Positions 28,410 to 36,923 of a stretch of 64,000 nucleotides of DNA are shown here, one piece after another. The position numbers were made by a program, and so were the translations under genes. Below the pieces are notes generated by a model. It saw only the letters and a program-made list of their open reading frames with translations, did no database searches and was not told the DNA's origin. The DNA is taken from positions 58,265-122,264 of the forward strand of contig CBFHMG010000007.1 in assembly GCA_965656935.1 (NCBI GenBank), read 5' to 3'. Position 1 is the first letter of the stretch; every line of letters begins with the position of its first letter. Source of the stretch: M30B80 sp965656935. GTDB lineage: Bacteria > Pseudomonadota > Alphaproteobacteria > Rhodobacterales > Rhodobacteraceae.

Positions 28410-28691
28410 ATGACGGTCGTTTTAAAAGGGCATATCGATGTGCCCGCCGAGCGGCTGGACGCGGTGCGTGCGGCTTTGCCCGAGCATATCCGCCTGACCC
28501 GCGCCGAAGAGGGATGCCTCCGTTTCGATGTGACGGAATGCGCGGACCCTGTCGGGCGGTTTGAAGTCTCCGAGGCATTCTCCACCCCTGCCGCCTTCAA
28601 GGCCCATCAAGCCCGTGGCGCGCAAAGCGCTTGGGCAGACGTCACCAAAGGCATCGCGCGGCATTACAACATCGAAGGGCTTGAGCAATGA
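28410..28691 (+). CDS. Antibiotic biosynthesis monooxygenase-domain (ABM) protein
   Basis: A 93-residue ferredoxin-like dimeric alpha-beta barrel. The pattern VVLKGHIDVPAERLDAV, TRAEEGCLRFDVTE and RFEVSEAFSTPAAFKAHQ is that of ABM/YgiN-like quinol or small-molecule monooxygenases. Substrate unknown. It starts 8 bp after guaA, and its stop overlaps the next start (28688-28691), so guaA and the next two genes are likely cotranscribed. Confidence 0.85.
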   Translation: MTVVLKGHIDVPAERLDAVRAALPEHIRLTRAEEGCLRFDVTECADPVGRFEVSEAFSTPAAFKAHQARGAQSAWADVTKGIARHYNIEGLEQ

Positions 28692-29425
28692 CCGAGAAAC
28701 TCGTTTGGATCGATGTTGGCACGCATCGCGCGCAGGAATATCGCTCGATCTTTTCGGGGGATTTGCGGATTGCCGCACGGCTCTGGCGGTTTAACAGACG
28801 CGCCAAGCGCAATGGGGAAACACCTTTCTCACTGGCGGCGCTGAAATCCTTCTGGGCCACCCGCCGCACGCTGACGGCCCGCCGTAAGGATGTCTTTGCT
28901 GTATTTGTCGAGGCCAATACCCGTCTGGTGACGCGCGCTGTTTATGCCGAGGCTGATGCGGTGTTCTTTGCTGCCTTGGGCGCGCGCAATGATCCTGATT
29001 ACCAGATGAGCAAGCTGTTTCTTGTCCATGGCGATGATCAGGGGCAAGGCAGTTCGATCTATGAGAGTAAATCCAATATCGGAACCGAAAGCTTTGTCCC
29101 TTGCGTGGTGCTGAACCCTGCAAGTTTTGCCCGCGACCTCAAGGCGATGTTGGGCGATTACGGGTGGGATTACAAAATCATGCTGCGCATCAATTGCGAA
29201 GGCGCTGAGGATGAGGTGATCTATGCCATGCATGAATGCTTTGGCGAAAAGCTGGCCCATATCTTCGGCTCACTCAAAGACGTGCGCGATGTGAAGGGCG
29301 ATGAGGCCTATGATGCGCTCATGGCCTATATGGATGGAAAATCCTTGCCGTTCAGATATTTCTCAAGCGAAGTTCACAGCTGGCCCGAAAGCCATCAGGC
29401 AATCGAGACCCTTCTGAAAGCCTAA
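28688..29425 (+). CDS. FkbM-like methyltransferase-domain protein
   Basis: 245 residues. The opening VWIDVGTHRAQEY and the later RINCEGAEDEVIYAM resemble the FkbM methyltransferase fold (G-x-H/N and the E-G-A-E motif), but the N-terminal SAM loop is divergent and an insertion follows it, so catalytic competence is uncertain. It overlaps the ABM gene by 4 bp and ends 4 bp from the convergent bamB. Confidence 0.6.
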   Translation: MTEKLVWIDVGTHRAQEYRSIFSGDLRIAARLWRFNRRAKRNGETPFSLAALKSFWATRRTLTARRKDVFAVFVEANTRLVTRAVYAEADAVFFAALGARNDPDYQMSKLFLVHGDDQGQGSSIYESKSNIGTESFVPCVVLNPASFARDLKAMLGDYGWDYKIMLRINCEGAEDEVIYAMHECFGEKLAHIFGSLKDVRDVKGDEAYDALMAYMDGKSLPFRYFSSEVHSWPESHQAIETLLKA

Positions 29426-29429
29426 GCCC

Positions 29430-30788
29430 TTAGCGGAAAGCGTTCAGGCGGCCATCGGCATCTACGACATAGAGAACATCACCCACGATGATCGGGTTTG
29501 ACGCGGCCCCTCCACGGATCGGAAGCGTGCCAAGCGCGCTGCCATCTTCGGGGTTGAAGAAGCGGATCTCGCCATCGCCCGAGGCCACGACCAAGCGCCC
29601 CCCTGCCATGATCGGCCCGAAATGGGTGAAAACAGCTTTGCGGCGGCGCTCGCGCTCACGCACATAAAGCGGTAGTTCCACACCCCAGATACGCTCGCCC
29701 GTCGCGGCATCGACCCGTAGCAGTTCATTGCGGTCCGAGACGAAGAACACGCTGTCGCCTGCTGGCACAACAGGGGAATAGGCCCCGTCCTGCGCGGTCC
29801 AAATCCTCTCGCCCGAGGCGGCGTCGAGGGCTGCCACGCGGCCTGATTGGTTGCCCGCATAGATCGTGCCGCCAACAACCACAGGATCGCCCGTGATATC
29901 ATTGAGATCATTATAGGCCACACCAAGGCGCGAGCCCGCAACCGTTGTGCCCCAGACCCGAACGCCCGATTGGCGCAGCGCGCCCACCAGCTCGCCCGAT
30001 GCGAAGGGGAAGATGACCGAGCGGTCGGTGATTGCAGGGGCCGCAGCCCCCGACAAAACAGATGCAGCCGGAGATGCAGGGCTTTGCCAGCGGATGCGTC
30101 CGTCATCCAGCTCGATGGCCCAAGCCTGACTGTCACGGCTGATGATATAGACAAGACCGCCCGAGATGGTCGGGCTTGCCAACCCCGCCCCCAATCGCTG
30201 GCGCCAGATCACTGCACCCGAGGTGGCATCCAATGCGATCAGCTCGCCATAGCCCGTGGAGGCCAGAAGCGTTGTGCCCTCAATCGCCAGACCACCGCCC
30301 GAGACACCGCCACCGCGTTCAAATCCAGGCGTAAGATCGGCGCGCCACAAAACCTCGCCCGCGGCAGAGGTGGCTTGCAGGCCCGCATCTGAATCAAGCG
30401 TGAAAATACGGCCATCTGCGGCAATCGGATCGGCTGTAAGGCGTTGGCGACGCGTATTGCCCTGCCCGATCGAGACCGAAAAGAGCTGCGCAGGCGCTGC
30501 CGAGAAGGCCAGATGCGGCACGGCATTGCGCGTGTTGCTGCCGCGTTGCGGCCAGTCATTCAGCGTCTGTGTGGTGGCCAAATTGATCGCGCGGCTTTCA
30601 TTGACCTCGCTTTGATCAAGCGCGCTCAAAGCGGCTTCAGCTGCATCTTCAACACTGTCGCTTGGAAGCGAGGCCTGCAAAGGCGTGCGCGTGTCAAAGC
30701 GTTCTCCTTCGAGAATAACTTCGCGTTCACAGGCAGATAGGACCATTGTCAGTCCAAGCCCCAATGTCACGATCCGAAAAGCGCTCAT
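29430..30788 (-). CDS. bamB: Outer-membrane assembly factor BamB-like lipoprotein
   Basis: PQQ-type beta-propeller lipoprotein, accessory of the BAM complex for outer-membrane protein insertion. 452 residues; signal peptide with lipobox LSAC (Cys about 20), then repeated blades with the consensus A-x-D/E-G-x-x-x-W, for example LIALDATSGAVIWRQRL, RVAALDAASGERIW and LLRVDAATGERIWGV. Preceded in the same operon by the YfgM-like gene, as usual. The der gene that often follows is absent; a convergent methyltransferase-like gene takes its place. Confidence 0.9.
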   Translation of the reverse strand: MSAFRIVTLGLGLTMVLSACEREVILEGERFDTRTPLQASLPSDSVEDAAEAALSALDQSEVNESRAINLATTQTLNDWPQRGSNTRNAVPHLAFSAAPAQLFSVSIGQGNTRRQRLTADPIAADGRIFTLDSDAGLQATSAAGEVLWRADLTPGFERGGGVSGGGLAIEGTTLLASTGYGELIALDATSGAVIWRQRLGAGLASPTISGGLVYIISRDSQAWAIELDDGRIRWQSPASPAASVLSGAAAPAITDRSVIFPFASGELVGALRQSGVRVWGTTVAGSRLGVAYNDLNDITGDPVVVGGTIYAGNQSGRVAALDAASGERIWTAQDGAYSPVVPAGDSVFFVSDRNELLRVDAATGERIWGVELPLYVRERERRRKAVFTHFGPIMAGGRLVVASGDGEIRFFNPEDGSALGTLPIRGGAASNPIIVGDVLYVVDADGRLNAFR

Positions 30789-30814
30789 CTCTGCCCTGCC
30801 CCTTTGGCCGCCGC

Positions 30815-31615
30815 TTATTCCCCGATTGCGGGCGCGGTGGCGTCATCCGTTGTCTCACCGGGTGCTGTCCCGGTCTGGTCTTCTGTTTCCTCCGGCGCGC
30901 TGTCCGGCTCCGGTGGCAATACCGCATCAGGTACAACCAGCTCCGGCTCCGCGATCGGCTCGTCAATCAGACTAGAGCCCACCTCGAAGGCCACAATCAA
31001 CTGAGAGGCGCGCTGTTGCAAGCCCGGTGTGGCGGCTGCATCACGCTCCAACTCGCGCAGGATATCCGTTCCGCCTGTGATATCGCCCCGTGAAATCAGC
31101 GCAATCGCCTGCTGTTCACGCGCCAGAGCCGCATAGGGCCGCCCCGGAGTGGCAATCGCCGCGAGGATGGCATCGGCCTCGGCCTCATTGGCGGGAGGGG
31201 CCAGCAAATGCGCCTTGAGCAGCGCAAGGTCACGGTAGCGCGGCAAAAGATCAGGCATATCGGCCAGATTGCGCAGGCGCTGCGCGGCGGCCTCTGGGTC
31301 TTCGGCGGCGGTTTCTTCTGCGGCGATCATCATTTCCAACAGCGCATCCGCGCCCTGATTGTCGCTTGTGATCGCCTCAAGCGCGGCGATCCGCTCGGCG
31401 GCGTCCTCATTATCGAGGGCGGCAATCACGCTATCGCCGAAATTTTGCGCAGCCGCTTGTTCCGTGGCCGTACGGTATTCATTCCATGCCGCCGCGCCCA
31501 CAATGCCGATCACGATCAATGCGGCCAGCCAGCCCCATTTCTTGAAGAGATTGAAGAGCCTGTCACGGCGAACTTCTTCGGTCACTTCATCAACAAAACT
31601 ATCGGTATTGGCCAT
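30815..31615 (-). CDS. YfgM-like membrane-anchored TPR protein
   Basis: 266 residues: a cytosolic N-terminus, one transmembrane helix (about 29-47, WLAALIVIGIVGAAAW), then a helical tetratricopeptide region (TPR_21 type) facing the periplasm, and an acidic, Pro/Glu/Thr-rich tail. The family is an ancillary periplasmic chaperone of the Sec translocon in E. coli. It lies 26 bp upstream of bamB in one operon. Confidence 0.85.
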   Translation of the reverse strand: MANTDSFVDEVTEEVRRDRLFNLFKKWGWLAALIVIGIVGAAAWNEYRTATEQAAAQNFGDSVIAALDNEDAAERIAALEAITSDNQGADALLEMMIAAEETAAEDPEAAAQRLRNLADMPDLLPRYRDLALLKAHLLAPPANEAEADAILAAIATPGRPYAALAREQQAIALISRGDITGGTDILRELERDAAATPGLQQRASQLIVAFEVGSSLIDEPIAEPELVVPDAVLPPEPDSAPEETEDQTGTAPGETTDDATAPAIGE

Positions 31616-31773
31616 GAGGTCCGGCTCGCTTCAACTGTGTTTATGGCCCCGCTTGCACGGGTGTTGCGCCCTCTTAGCGCGAAGGGCGCGGGCTTGCCAA
31701 GTGGCGCGGGCCTATTGCGCTGGTTTCGACCCCTTTTTCGCGCTCAAATCCAAAGAAAGCGAAATAACTAAAC

Positions 31774-31831
31774 TGAACGGTTCACTCTTGAAGGTTTTTG
31801 GAATAGAGACTAATCTGAACTAAATGGTTCA
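31774..31831 (+). promoter_or_regulatory. Promoter with two flanking palindromes for the RND operon
   Basis: A candidate housekeeping promoter is TTGAAG (31788-31793), 17 bp, TAATCT (31811-31816). A palindrome TGAAC-G-GTTCA (31774-31784) ends just upstream of the -35 box. A second with the same arms, TGAAC-TAAATG-GTTCA (31816-31831), overlaps the -10 box and the likely start point. The layout suits a repressor with two sites. No regulator gene is adjacent. Confidence 0.6.
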
Positions 31832-31905
31832 GCGTATACCCTAATACATATCTATACATATGCCCCCCGTGAGCTTCGGCGCGACCGAGCAAGGATGAGA
31901 CCTTC

Positions 31906-33153
31906 ATGAAGATATTTCCGATCATTAGCGCGCTGTTGGTATGCGTCGCCTTGTATTTCATCGTCCTTGATCGCGGCAGCCTGTTGGCTTTGGTGGGCGC
32001 TGGCAGCGAGGCGCAGGCCGCCGATGCGGCTATGCCTGTCGCTGACGAAGCGCCAGATGATGCAACAGTTGAGGATCAGGCAGGCATCCGTGTCGTGGTG
32101 ATGCGCAGCCTTGCCAATGAGACCGATACAGCCGTGATCTTGCGGGGCCGTACCGAAGCCTTGCGCAATGTGCAGGTGATGTCGGAGACCTCGGGCCAGA
32201 TCATTTCCGAGCCGATCCGCGCGGGCGCCCGTGTCGAGGCGGGGCAGGCTCTGTGCGAGATTGACCCTGGCACCCGCCGCATCGCCTTGCTTGAGGCGCA
32301 AGCAGCCCTTGTGACCGCGCAATCGCGCGTGCCCGAGGCCGAGGCCCGCGTAGCCGAAGCCCAAGCCCAATTAATCGCCGCCGAGATTGATGCCAATGCA
32401 GCCTCGCGCCTGAACGAAAGCGGCTTTGCCTCTGAAACCCGCGCGGCCAGCTCGGCCGCGGCAGCCTCTTCGGCGCAGGCGGCAATCAGCTCGGCCCAAG
32501 CAGGTGTGGAGCAAGCGCTCAGCGGCATCCAATCGGCAGAAGCCGCCGTGCAGCGCGCCGAAGAAGACCTTGAGCGCCTGACGATCACGGCCCCCTTCTC
32601 GGGCTATTTGGAAACCGACACGGCCGAGCTTGGCAGCCTGATGCAGCCCGGCGCGCTTTGCGCCTCGATCATCGAGCTGGACCGTATGAAGATCGTAGGC
32701 TTCCTGCCCGAAACCTCGGTGGCAAGCGTCACTGTGGGGGCCACCGCAGGCGCGCGTTTGATCAGTGGCCAACAGGTAACAGGCACGGTGACCTTCGTCT
32801 CCCGCTCGGCCGATCCGCAAACCCGCACCTTCCGTGTCGAGCTTGAGGTTCCCAATGAGGATCTGCTGATCCGCGATGGCCAAACCGCCGATATCCTGAT
32901 CCAGACACCGGGCACGCCTGCGCATATGGTCCCCTCCTCGGCCTTAACCCTGAATGATGAGGGCACGCTTGGCCTGCGTCTGGTGGCGCAAGACAATAGC
33001 GTTGTGTTCCATGAGGTCGATTTCCTGCGCGACACGCCTGAGGGCGCTGTGGTGGCAGGCCTGCCAGATGAGGCCGATATCATCGTCGTGGGGCAGGAAT
33101 TTGTGACCGAAGGCGTGCAGGTCATCCCGACCTATCGGGAGGGTGATCAATGA
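31906..33153 (+). CDS. RND efflux periplasmic adaptor (membrane fusion protein)
   Basis: Periplasmic adaptor of a tripartite RND pump. 415 residues with an N-terminal membrane-anchoring hydrophobic segment (about 5-30), lipoyl half-motifs (VMSETSGQIISEPIRAGARV and ITAPFSGYLETD), an Ala-rich coiled-coil hairpin with EAQAAL-type heptads (about 125-215), and beta-barrel/membrane-proximal domains. The stop overlaps the permease start by 4 bp (33150-33153). AAGGA precedes the ATG by about 10 nt. No outer-membrane factor gene is present. Confidence 0.93.
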   Translation: MKIFPIISALLVCVALYFIVLDRGSLLALVGAGSEAQAADAAMPVADEAPDDATVEDQAGIRVVVMRSLANETDTAVILRGRTEALRNVQVMSETSGQIISEPIRAGARVEAGQALCEIDPGTRRIALLEAQAALVTAQSRVPEAEARVAEAQAQLIAAEIDANAASRLNESGFASETRAASSAAAASSAQAAISSAQAGVEQALSGIQSAEAAVQRAEEDLERLTITAPFSGYLETDTAELGSLMQPGALCASIIELDRMKIVGFLPETSVASVTVGATAGARLISGQQVTGTVTFVSRSADPQTRTFRVELEVPNEDLLIRDGQTADILIQTPGTPAHMVPSSALTLNDEGTLGLRLVAQDNSVVFHEVDFLRDTPEGAVVAGLPDEADIIVVGQEFVTEGVQVIPTYREGDQ

Positions 33154-36100
33154 CCGGTTTGATTGATTGGGCGGCCTCCCGCGCCCGAATGGTTCTGGCC
33201 TTTGTGGTGCTCTCTCTGGCCGTGGGCACCGCCGCCTATATCGGGCTGCCCAAAGAGGGTGAGCCTGATATCGACATTCCGGGCCTGTTTATATCCGTCC
33301 CCTTCCCCGGCATTTCCGCCGAAGATGCCGAGCGCCAATTGGTGCGCCCGATGGAGGCCGAGTTTCAAGACCTTGACGGGTTGGACGGCATCAATTCAAC
33401 CGCCGCAGAAGGTTTTGCAGGCGTTTTCCTCGAGTTCGAATTTGGCTGGGATAAGGGTGAGACCATTGCCGATGTCCGCGATGCGATGAACCGCGCCGAG
33501 GCCGAATTCCCCAATGGGGCCGAAAACTACTCGATCAACGAGATCAATTTCTCGGAATTCCCGATCATAGTTGTCTCGCTTTCAGGCGATGCGCCCGAAC
33601 GCACGATGATCCGCTTGGCCAATGAGCTTCAAACTCTTCTTGAGGGGCTCTCGCCCATTCTGGAGGCGGGGCTTGCGGGCGCGCGCGACGAGATGCTGGA
33701 GGTCGTGATCGACCCCCTTGCGATGGAGGCCTATAATGTCACTGCCGAGGAATTGATCTCGGCGGTTGTGAACAACAACCAATTGATCGCAGCAGGCGAG
33801 GTTGACACGGCCTCGGGCGCGCTCTCGGTGCGCATTCCCTCCAGTTTCGACAACCCCCAAGACGTCTATAACCTGCCCGTCAAGGTCAATGGAGACCGCG
33901 TGGTCACGCTTGGCGATCTGACCGACATCCGCCTGACCTATGAAGACCGCCAAGGCACGGCACGCTTTAACGGGCAGCCCACAATTGCGCTGCAAGTGGT
34001 CAAACGGCAGGGCTTCAACATCATCGACACCGCCGATCTGGTGCGCGCCGAAGTGGAGGCCTATGCCGAAACTTGGCCGCCCGAATTGCGCGCCTCGGTC
34101 CAGATCGAGACCTCGCTGGACCAATCGGTTCAGGTGGATGGCATGGTCAGCCAGCTTGAAGGCTCGGTGCTGACGGCTGTGGCGCTGGTGATGATCGTGG
34201 TGCTGGCCGCCCTTGGCACGCGCTCGGCGCTGCTGGTGGGCTTTGCGATCCCGACCTCGTTTTTGCTGTGTTTTATCCTTCTGGGGATCATGGGGATCAC
34301 GATTTCAAATATCGTGATGTTCGGCCTGATCCTTGCGGTTGGTATGCTGGTGGATGGGGCGATTGTGATCGTCGAATATGCCGATAAGCGCCTGCAACAA
34401 GGCGCGCGGCCGATGCAGGCCTATACTGATGCCGCCAAGCGGATGTTCTGGCCTGTTGTCTCCTCAACCGCGACCACGCTATGTGCCTTCTTGCCCATGC
34501 TGTTCTGGCCGGGTGTCCCGGGTGAATTTATGGGCATGCTGCCTGTCACCTTGATTTTCGTTCTTTCGGCCTCGCTGATTGTGGCGCTGATCTATCTGCC
34601 TGTTCTGGGCGGTGTGGCCGCCCGATTCAGCCGCACGGTCGAGGCGGCTTCGGCTTTGGTGATGGCGCTTGTACCCAATTACTGGATCCGCGTTTTGCTG
34701 ACACTGGCTGCTGGTTTTGCGATGTTCCAATCCATCCTTGTGACCATCCGAGGTGCGGCTTTTGTGGGCGAGGATGTCTCGCCCTTTATTGCCATGTTGC
34801 CGGGTGCGGTGATGTTTGTGATCGCCTCGGCGCTGATGTCGGCGCTGATCGGCACCGTGATGATCGAGCGCGAGCGCAAGGTGATCAGCGCAGGGTATAA
34901 ACGCTCGCTATTCGGGCATTTCATCCATGCTATTGTCGGCAACCCCGTGATGCCTTTGGTCATGATCGGGCTGGTTGCAGGCTTCGTGATTGCCGTGTTT
35001 GGCTACTTTGCGGCCAATAACAATGGCGTTGAGTTTTTCGTCGATACCGAGCCTGAAAACGCCATCGTCTATGTGCGTGCACGGGGCAATCTTTCGCTGG
35101 ATGAAAAAGATGATCTGGTGCGCCAAGTCGAAGAGATCGTGCTGCGCACCGAAGGGGTGCGTGATGTCTTTGCCTTTGCAGGCAGCGGCGGGCTCGACAA
35201 TAACACAGGCGGTGCGGCGGCTCCGGGCGACACAGTCGGGCAGGTGCAGATGGATCTGGCCCCTTGGGGCGAGCGCGAGGATGGCAATGTCATCCTTGAC
35301 GGGCTTCAAGCCGAATTGGACATGATCCCCGGCATCCAGACCGAGATTTTCGAAGCCGCCCAAGGCCCCGCTTCGGGCAAGCCGATTGATCTGCGCCTCT
35401 CGGGCGATGACTGGCAGGATTTGCAGGATGCCACGGCTATCGCACGCGCCCATTTCGACACCCTGCCCGGCCTAACCTTGGTTGAGGACAGCCTGCCCCT
35501 GCCCGGCATTGACTGGCAGGTGAATGTCGATGTGGAGGCCGCGGGCCGCTATGGCGCGAATGTCGCCACTGTCGGCGCGATGGTGCAGCTTGTTACGCGC
35601 GGTATCTTGCTTGATACGATGCGGGTTCCCAGCTCGGATGACGAGATTGAAATCCGCGTGCGCTTCCCTGAGGAACAAAGGGTTCTCTCGACGCTTGAGA
35701 CCCTGCGGGTGCGCACAGCCGATGGCCTTGTGCCTCTGGCCAATTTCGTTTCATGGGAGCCTGCCCCGCAATTGGCCGAAATCTCGCGCATTGACCAATC
35801 GCGCGTCTTTGATGTGCGCGCCGATGTGTTTACGGGGCTGTTTCTGGTCTCGGATGGGGAAGATGGCAGCCTTGGCATGATCCGCGATGCCGCCCCTGAG
35901 GCCGCGAATACCCAGCCTGCCTTCACCTATGATGAGACGGGCTATGTCGTGTTCAACCTTGAGGATGGCGTCACCGCCGCCCAAATCGAGGAGGCGGTGC
36001 TGGAGGGTGCGGCGCTCACCCCTGTGACTGCCAATGAACGCATCGAAGTGCTGTCAGAATGGCTGAGCACCGAGGCAAATCTGCCCGCATCAGTTGCTTG

Positions 36101-36851
36101 GGAATGGGCAGGCGACCAAGAGGAACAGGCCGAAAGCGAAGCCTTCCTTGGCCAAGCCTTCCTTGCGGCTTTGGGGCTGATGTTCATCATCCTGCTGGCG
36201 CAGTTCAACTCCTTCTACAACTCGGCCTTGGTGCTTGTGGCGGTGGTTTTGTCGACCACGGGCGTGCTGATCGGCATGCTGGCGATGGATCAGACCTTCT
36301 CGATCATCATGACGGGCACGGGGATCGTGGCTTTGGCGGGGATCGTGGTGAACAACAATATCGTTCTGATCGACACCTATCAGGAATTTAACCGCTATAT
36401 GCACCCGCTTGAGGCGATTGTGCGCACTGCCGAGCAACGTATCCGCCCTGTGCTTTTGACCACCATCACCACGATGGCAGGTCTGGCTCCGATGATGTAC
36501 GGCATCAGCCTTGATTTCGGATCGGGCGGCTACACAGTGAACAGCCCGACGGCACTGTGGTGGAAGCAATTGGCGACAGCCGTGGTCTTCGGCCTTGGGA
36601 TCGCCACGGTGCTGACACTGGTCTTCACCCCCTCGCTTCTGGCCTTGCGCATCTGGTGGTGGACGATTGTCAGCGGAGCCATGCGCCGCTTGGGCCGCCT
36701 AGGGGCCAAGCGCATGAGCAAACGGGTGCAGGACTGGGCCCTGACCCGCGAAGCCGCCCGCGCCGAGAACCCGACCATCTATTGGGACGAGGACCCCCGC
36801 AGCGACACAGCCGAAGAGCCCGCAAGCCCCCCATTGCGCGCTGCGGAATAG
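33150..36851 (+). CDS. RND efflux transporter permease
   Basis: Proton-driven inner-membrane pump of the AcrB/MdtB superfamily. At 1233 residues it is about 180 longer than AcrB. Normal features are the first helix, the porter domain with FPGISAEDAERQLV, TM4 DGAIVIVEYAD with the conserved acidic residue, and TM10 VVNNNIVLIDTY. The extra length lies near residues 490-610, where two additional hydrophobic segments separate the halves, plus a polar C-terminal tail. Substrate cannot be predicted; the operon is under the palindrome-flanked promoter at 31774-31831. Confidence 0.93.
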   Translation: MTGLIDWAASRARMVLAFVVLSLAVGTAAYIGLPKEGEPDIDIPGLFISVPFPGISAEDAERQLVRPMEAEFQDLDGLDGINSTAAEGFAGVFLEFEFGWDKGETIADVRDAMNRAEAEFPNGAENYSINEINFSEFPIIVVSLSGDAPERTMIRLANELQTLLEGLSPILEAGLAGARDEMLEVVIDPLAMEAYNVTAEELISAVVNNNQLIAAGEVDTASGALSVRIPSSFDNPQDVYNLPVKVNGDRVVTLGDLTDIRLTYEDRQGTARFNGQPTIALQVVKRQGFNIIDTADLVRAEVEAYAETWPPELRASVQIETSLDQSVQVDGMVSQLEGSVLTAVALVMIVVLAALGTRSALLVGFAIPTSFLLCFILLGIMGITISNIVMFGLILAVGMLVDGAIVIVEYADKRLQQGARPMQAYTDAAKRMFWPVVSSTATTLCAFLPMLFWPGVPGEFMGMLPVTLIFVLSASLIVALIYLPVLGGVAARFSRTVEAASALVMALVPNYWIRVLLTLAAGFAMFQSILVTIRGAAFVGEDVSPFIAMLPGAVMFVIASALMSALIGTVMIERERKVISAGYKRSLFGHFIHAIVGNPVMPLVMIGLVAGFVIAVFGYFAANNNGVEFFVDTEPENAIVYVRARGNLSLDEKDDLVRQVEEIVLRTEGVRDVFAFAGSGGLDNNTGGAAAPGDTVGQVQMDLAPWGEREDGNVILDGLQAELDMIPGIQTEIFEAAQGPASGKPIDLRLSGDDWQDLQDATAIARAHFDTLPGLTLVEDSLPLPGIDWQVNVDVEAAGRYGANVATVGAMVQLVTRGILLDTMRVPSSDDEIEIRVRFPEEQRVLSTLETLRVRTADGLVPLANFVSWEPAPQLAEISRIDQSRVFDVRADVFTGLFLVSDGEDGSLGMIRDAAPEAANTQPAFTYDETGYVVFNLEDGVTAAQIEEAVLEGAALTPVTANERIEVLSEWLSTEANLPASVAWEWAGDQEEQAESEAFLGQAFLAALGLMFIILLAQFNSFYNSALVLVAVVLSTTGVLIGMLAMDQTFSIIMTGTGIVALAGIVVNNNIVLIDTYQEFNRYMHPLEAIVRTAEQRIRPVLLTTITTMAGLAPMMYGISLDFGSGGYTVNSPTALWWKQLATAVVFGLGIATVLTLVFTPSLLALRIWWWTIVSGAMRRLGRLGAKRMSKRVQDWALTREAARAENPTIYWDEDPRSDTAEEPASPPLRAAE

Positions 36852-36897
36852 GTCAGGCGCAGGGCAAAGCCGCGCAATTGTGGAACAGACTATAAGA

Positions 36898-36923
36898 GAC
36901 GCCGCTTTGCTTTAAGCGGCGTC
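36898..36923. terminator. Terminator of the RND operon overlapping the Atm1-type gene end
   Basis: Perfect 10-bp stem GACGCCGCTT/AAGCGGCGTC with loop TGCTTT, followed on the plus strand by TTCTTCTTCC. The right arm contains the last codons of the convergent ABC exporter gene (stop at 36912-36914), so one sequence serves both functions. Confidence 0.75.

Noticed and set aside
27296..28600. Long antisense reading frame opposite guaA
   Set aside because: guaA is unmistakable; the antisense frame has no recognisable motifs and arises from high GC.
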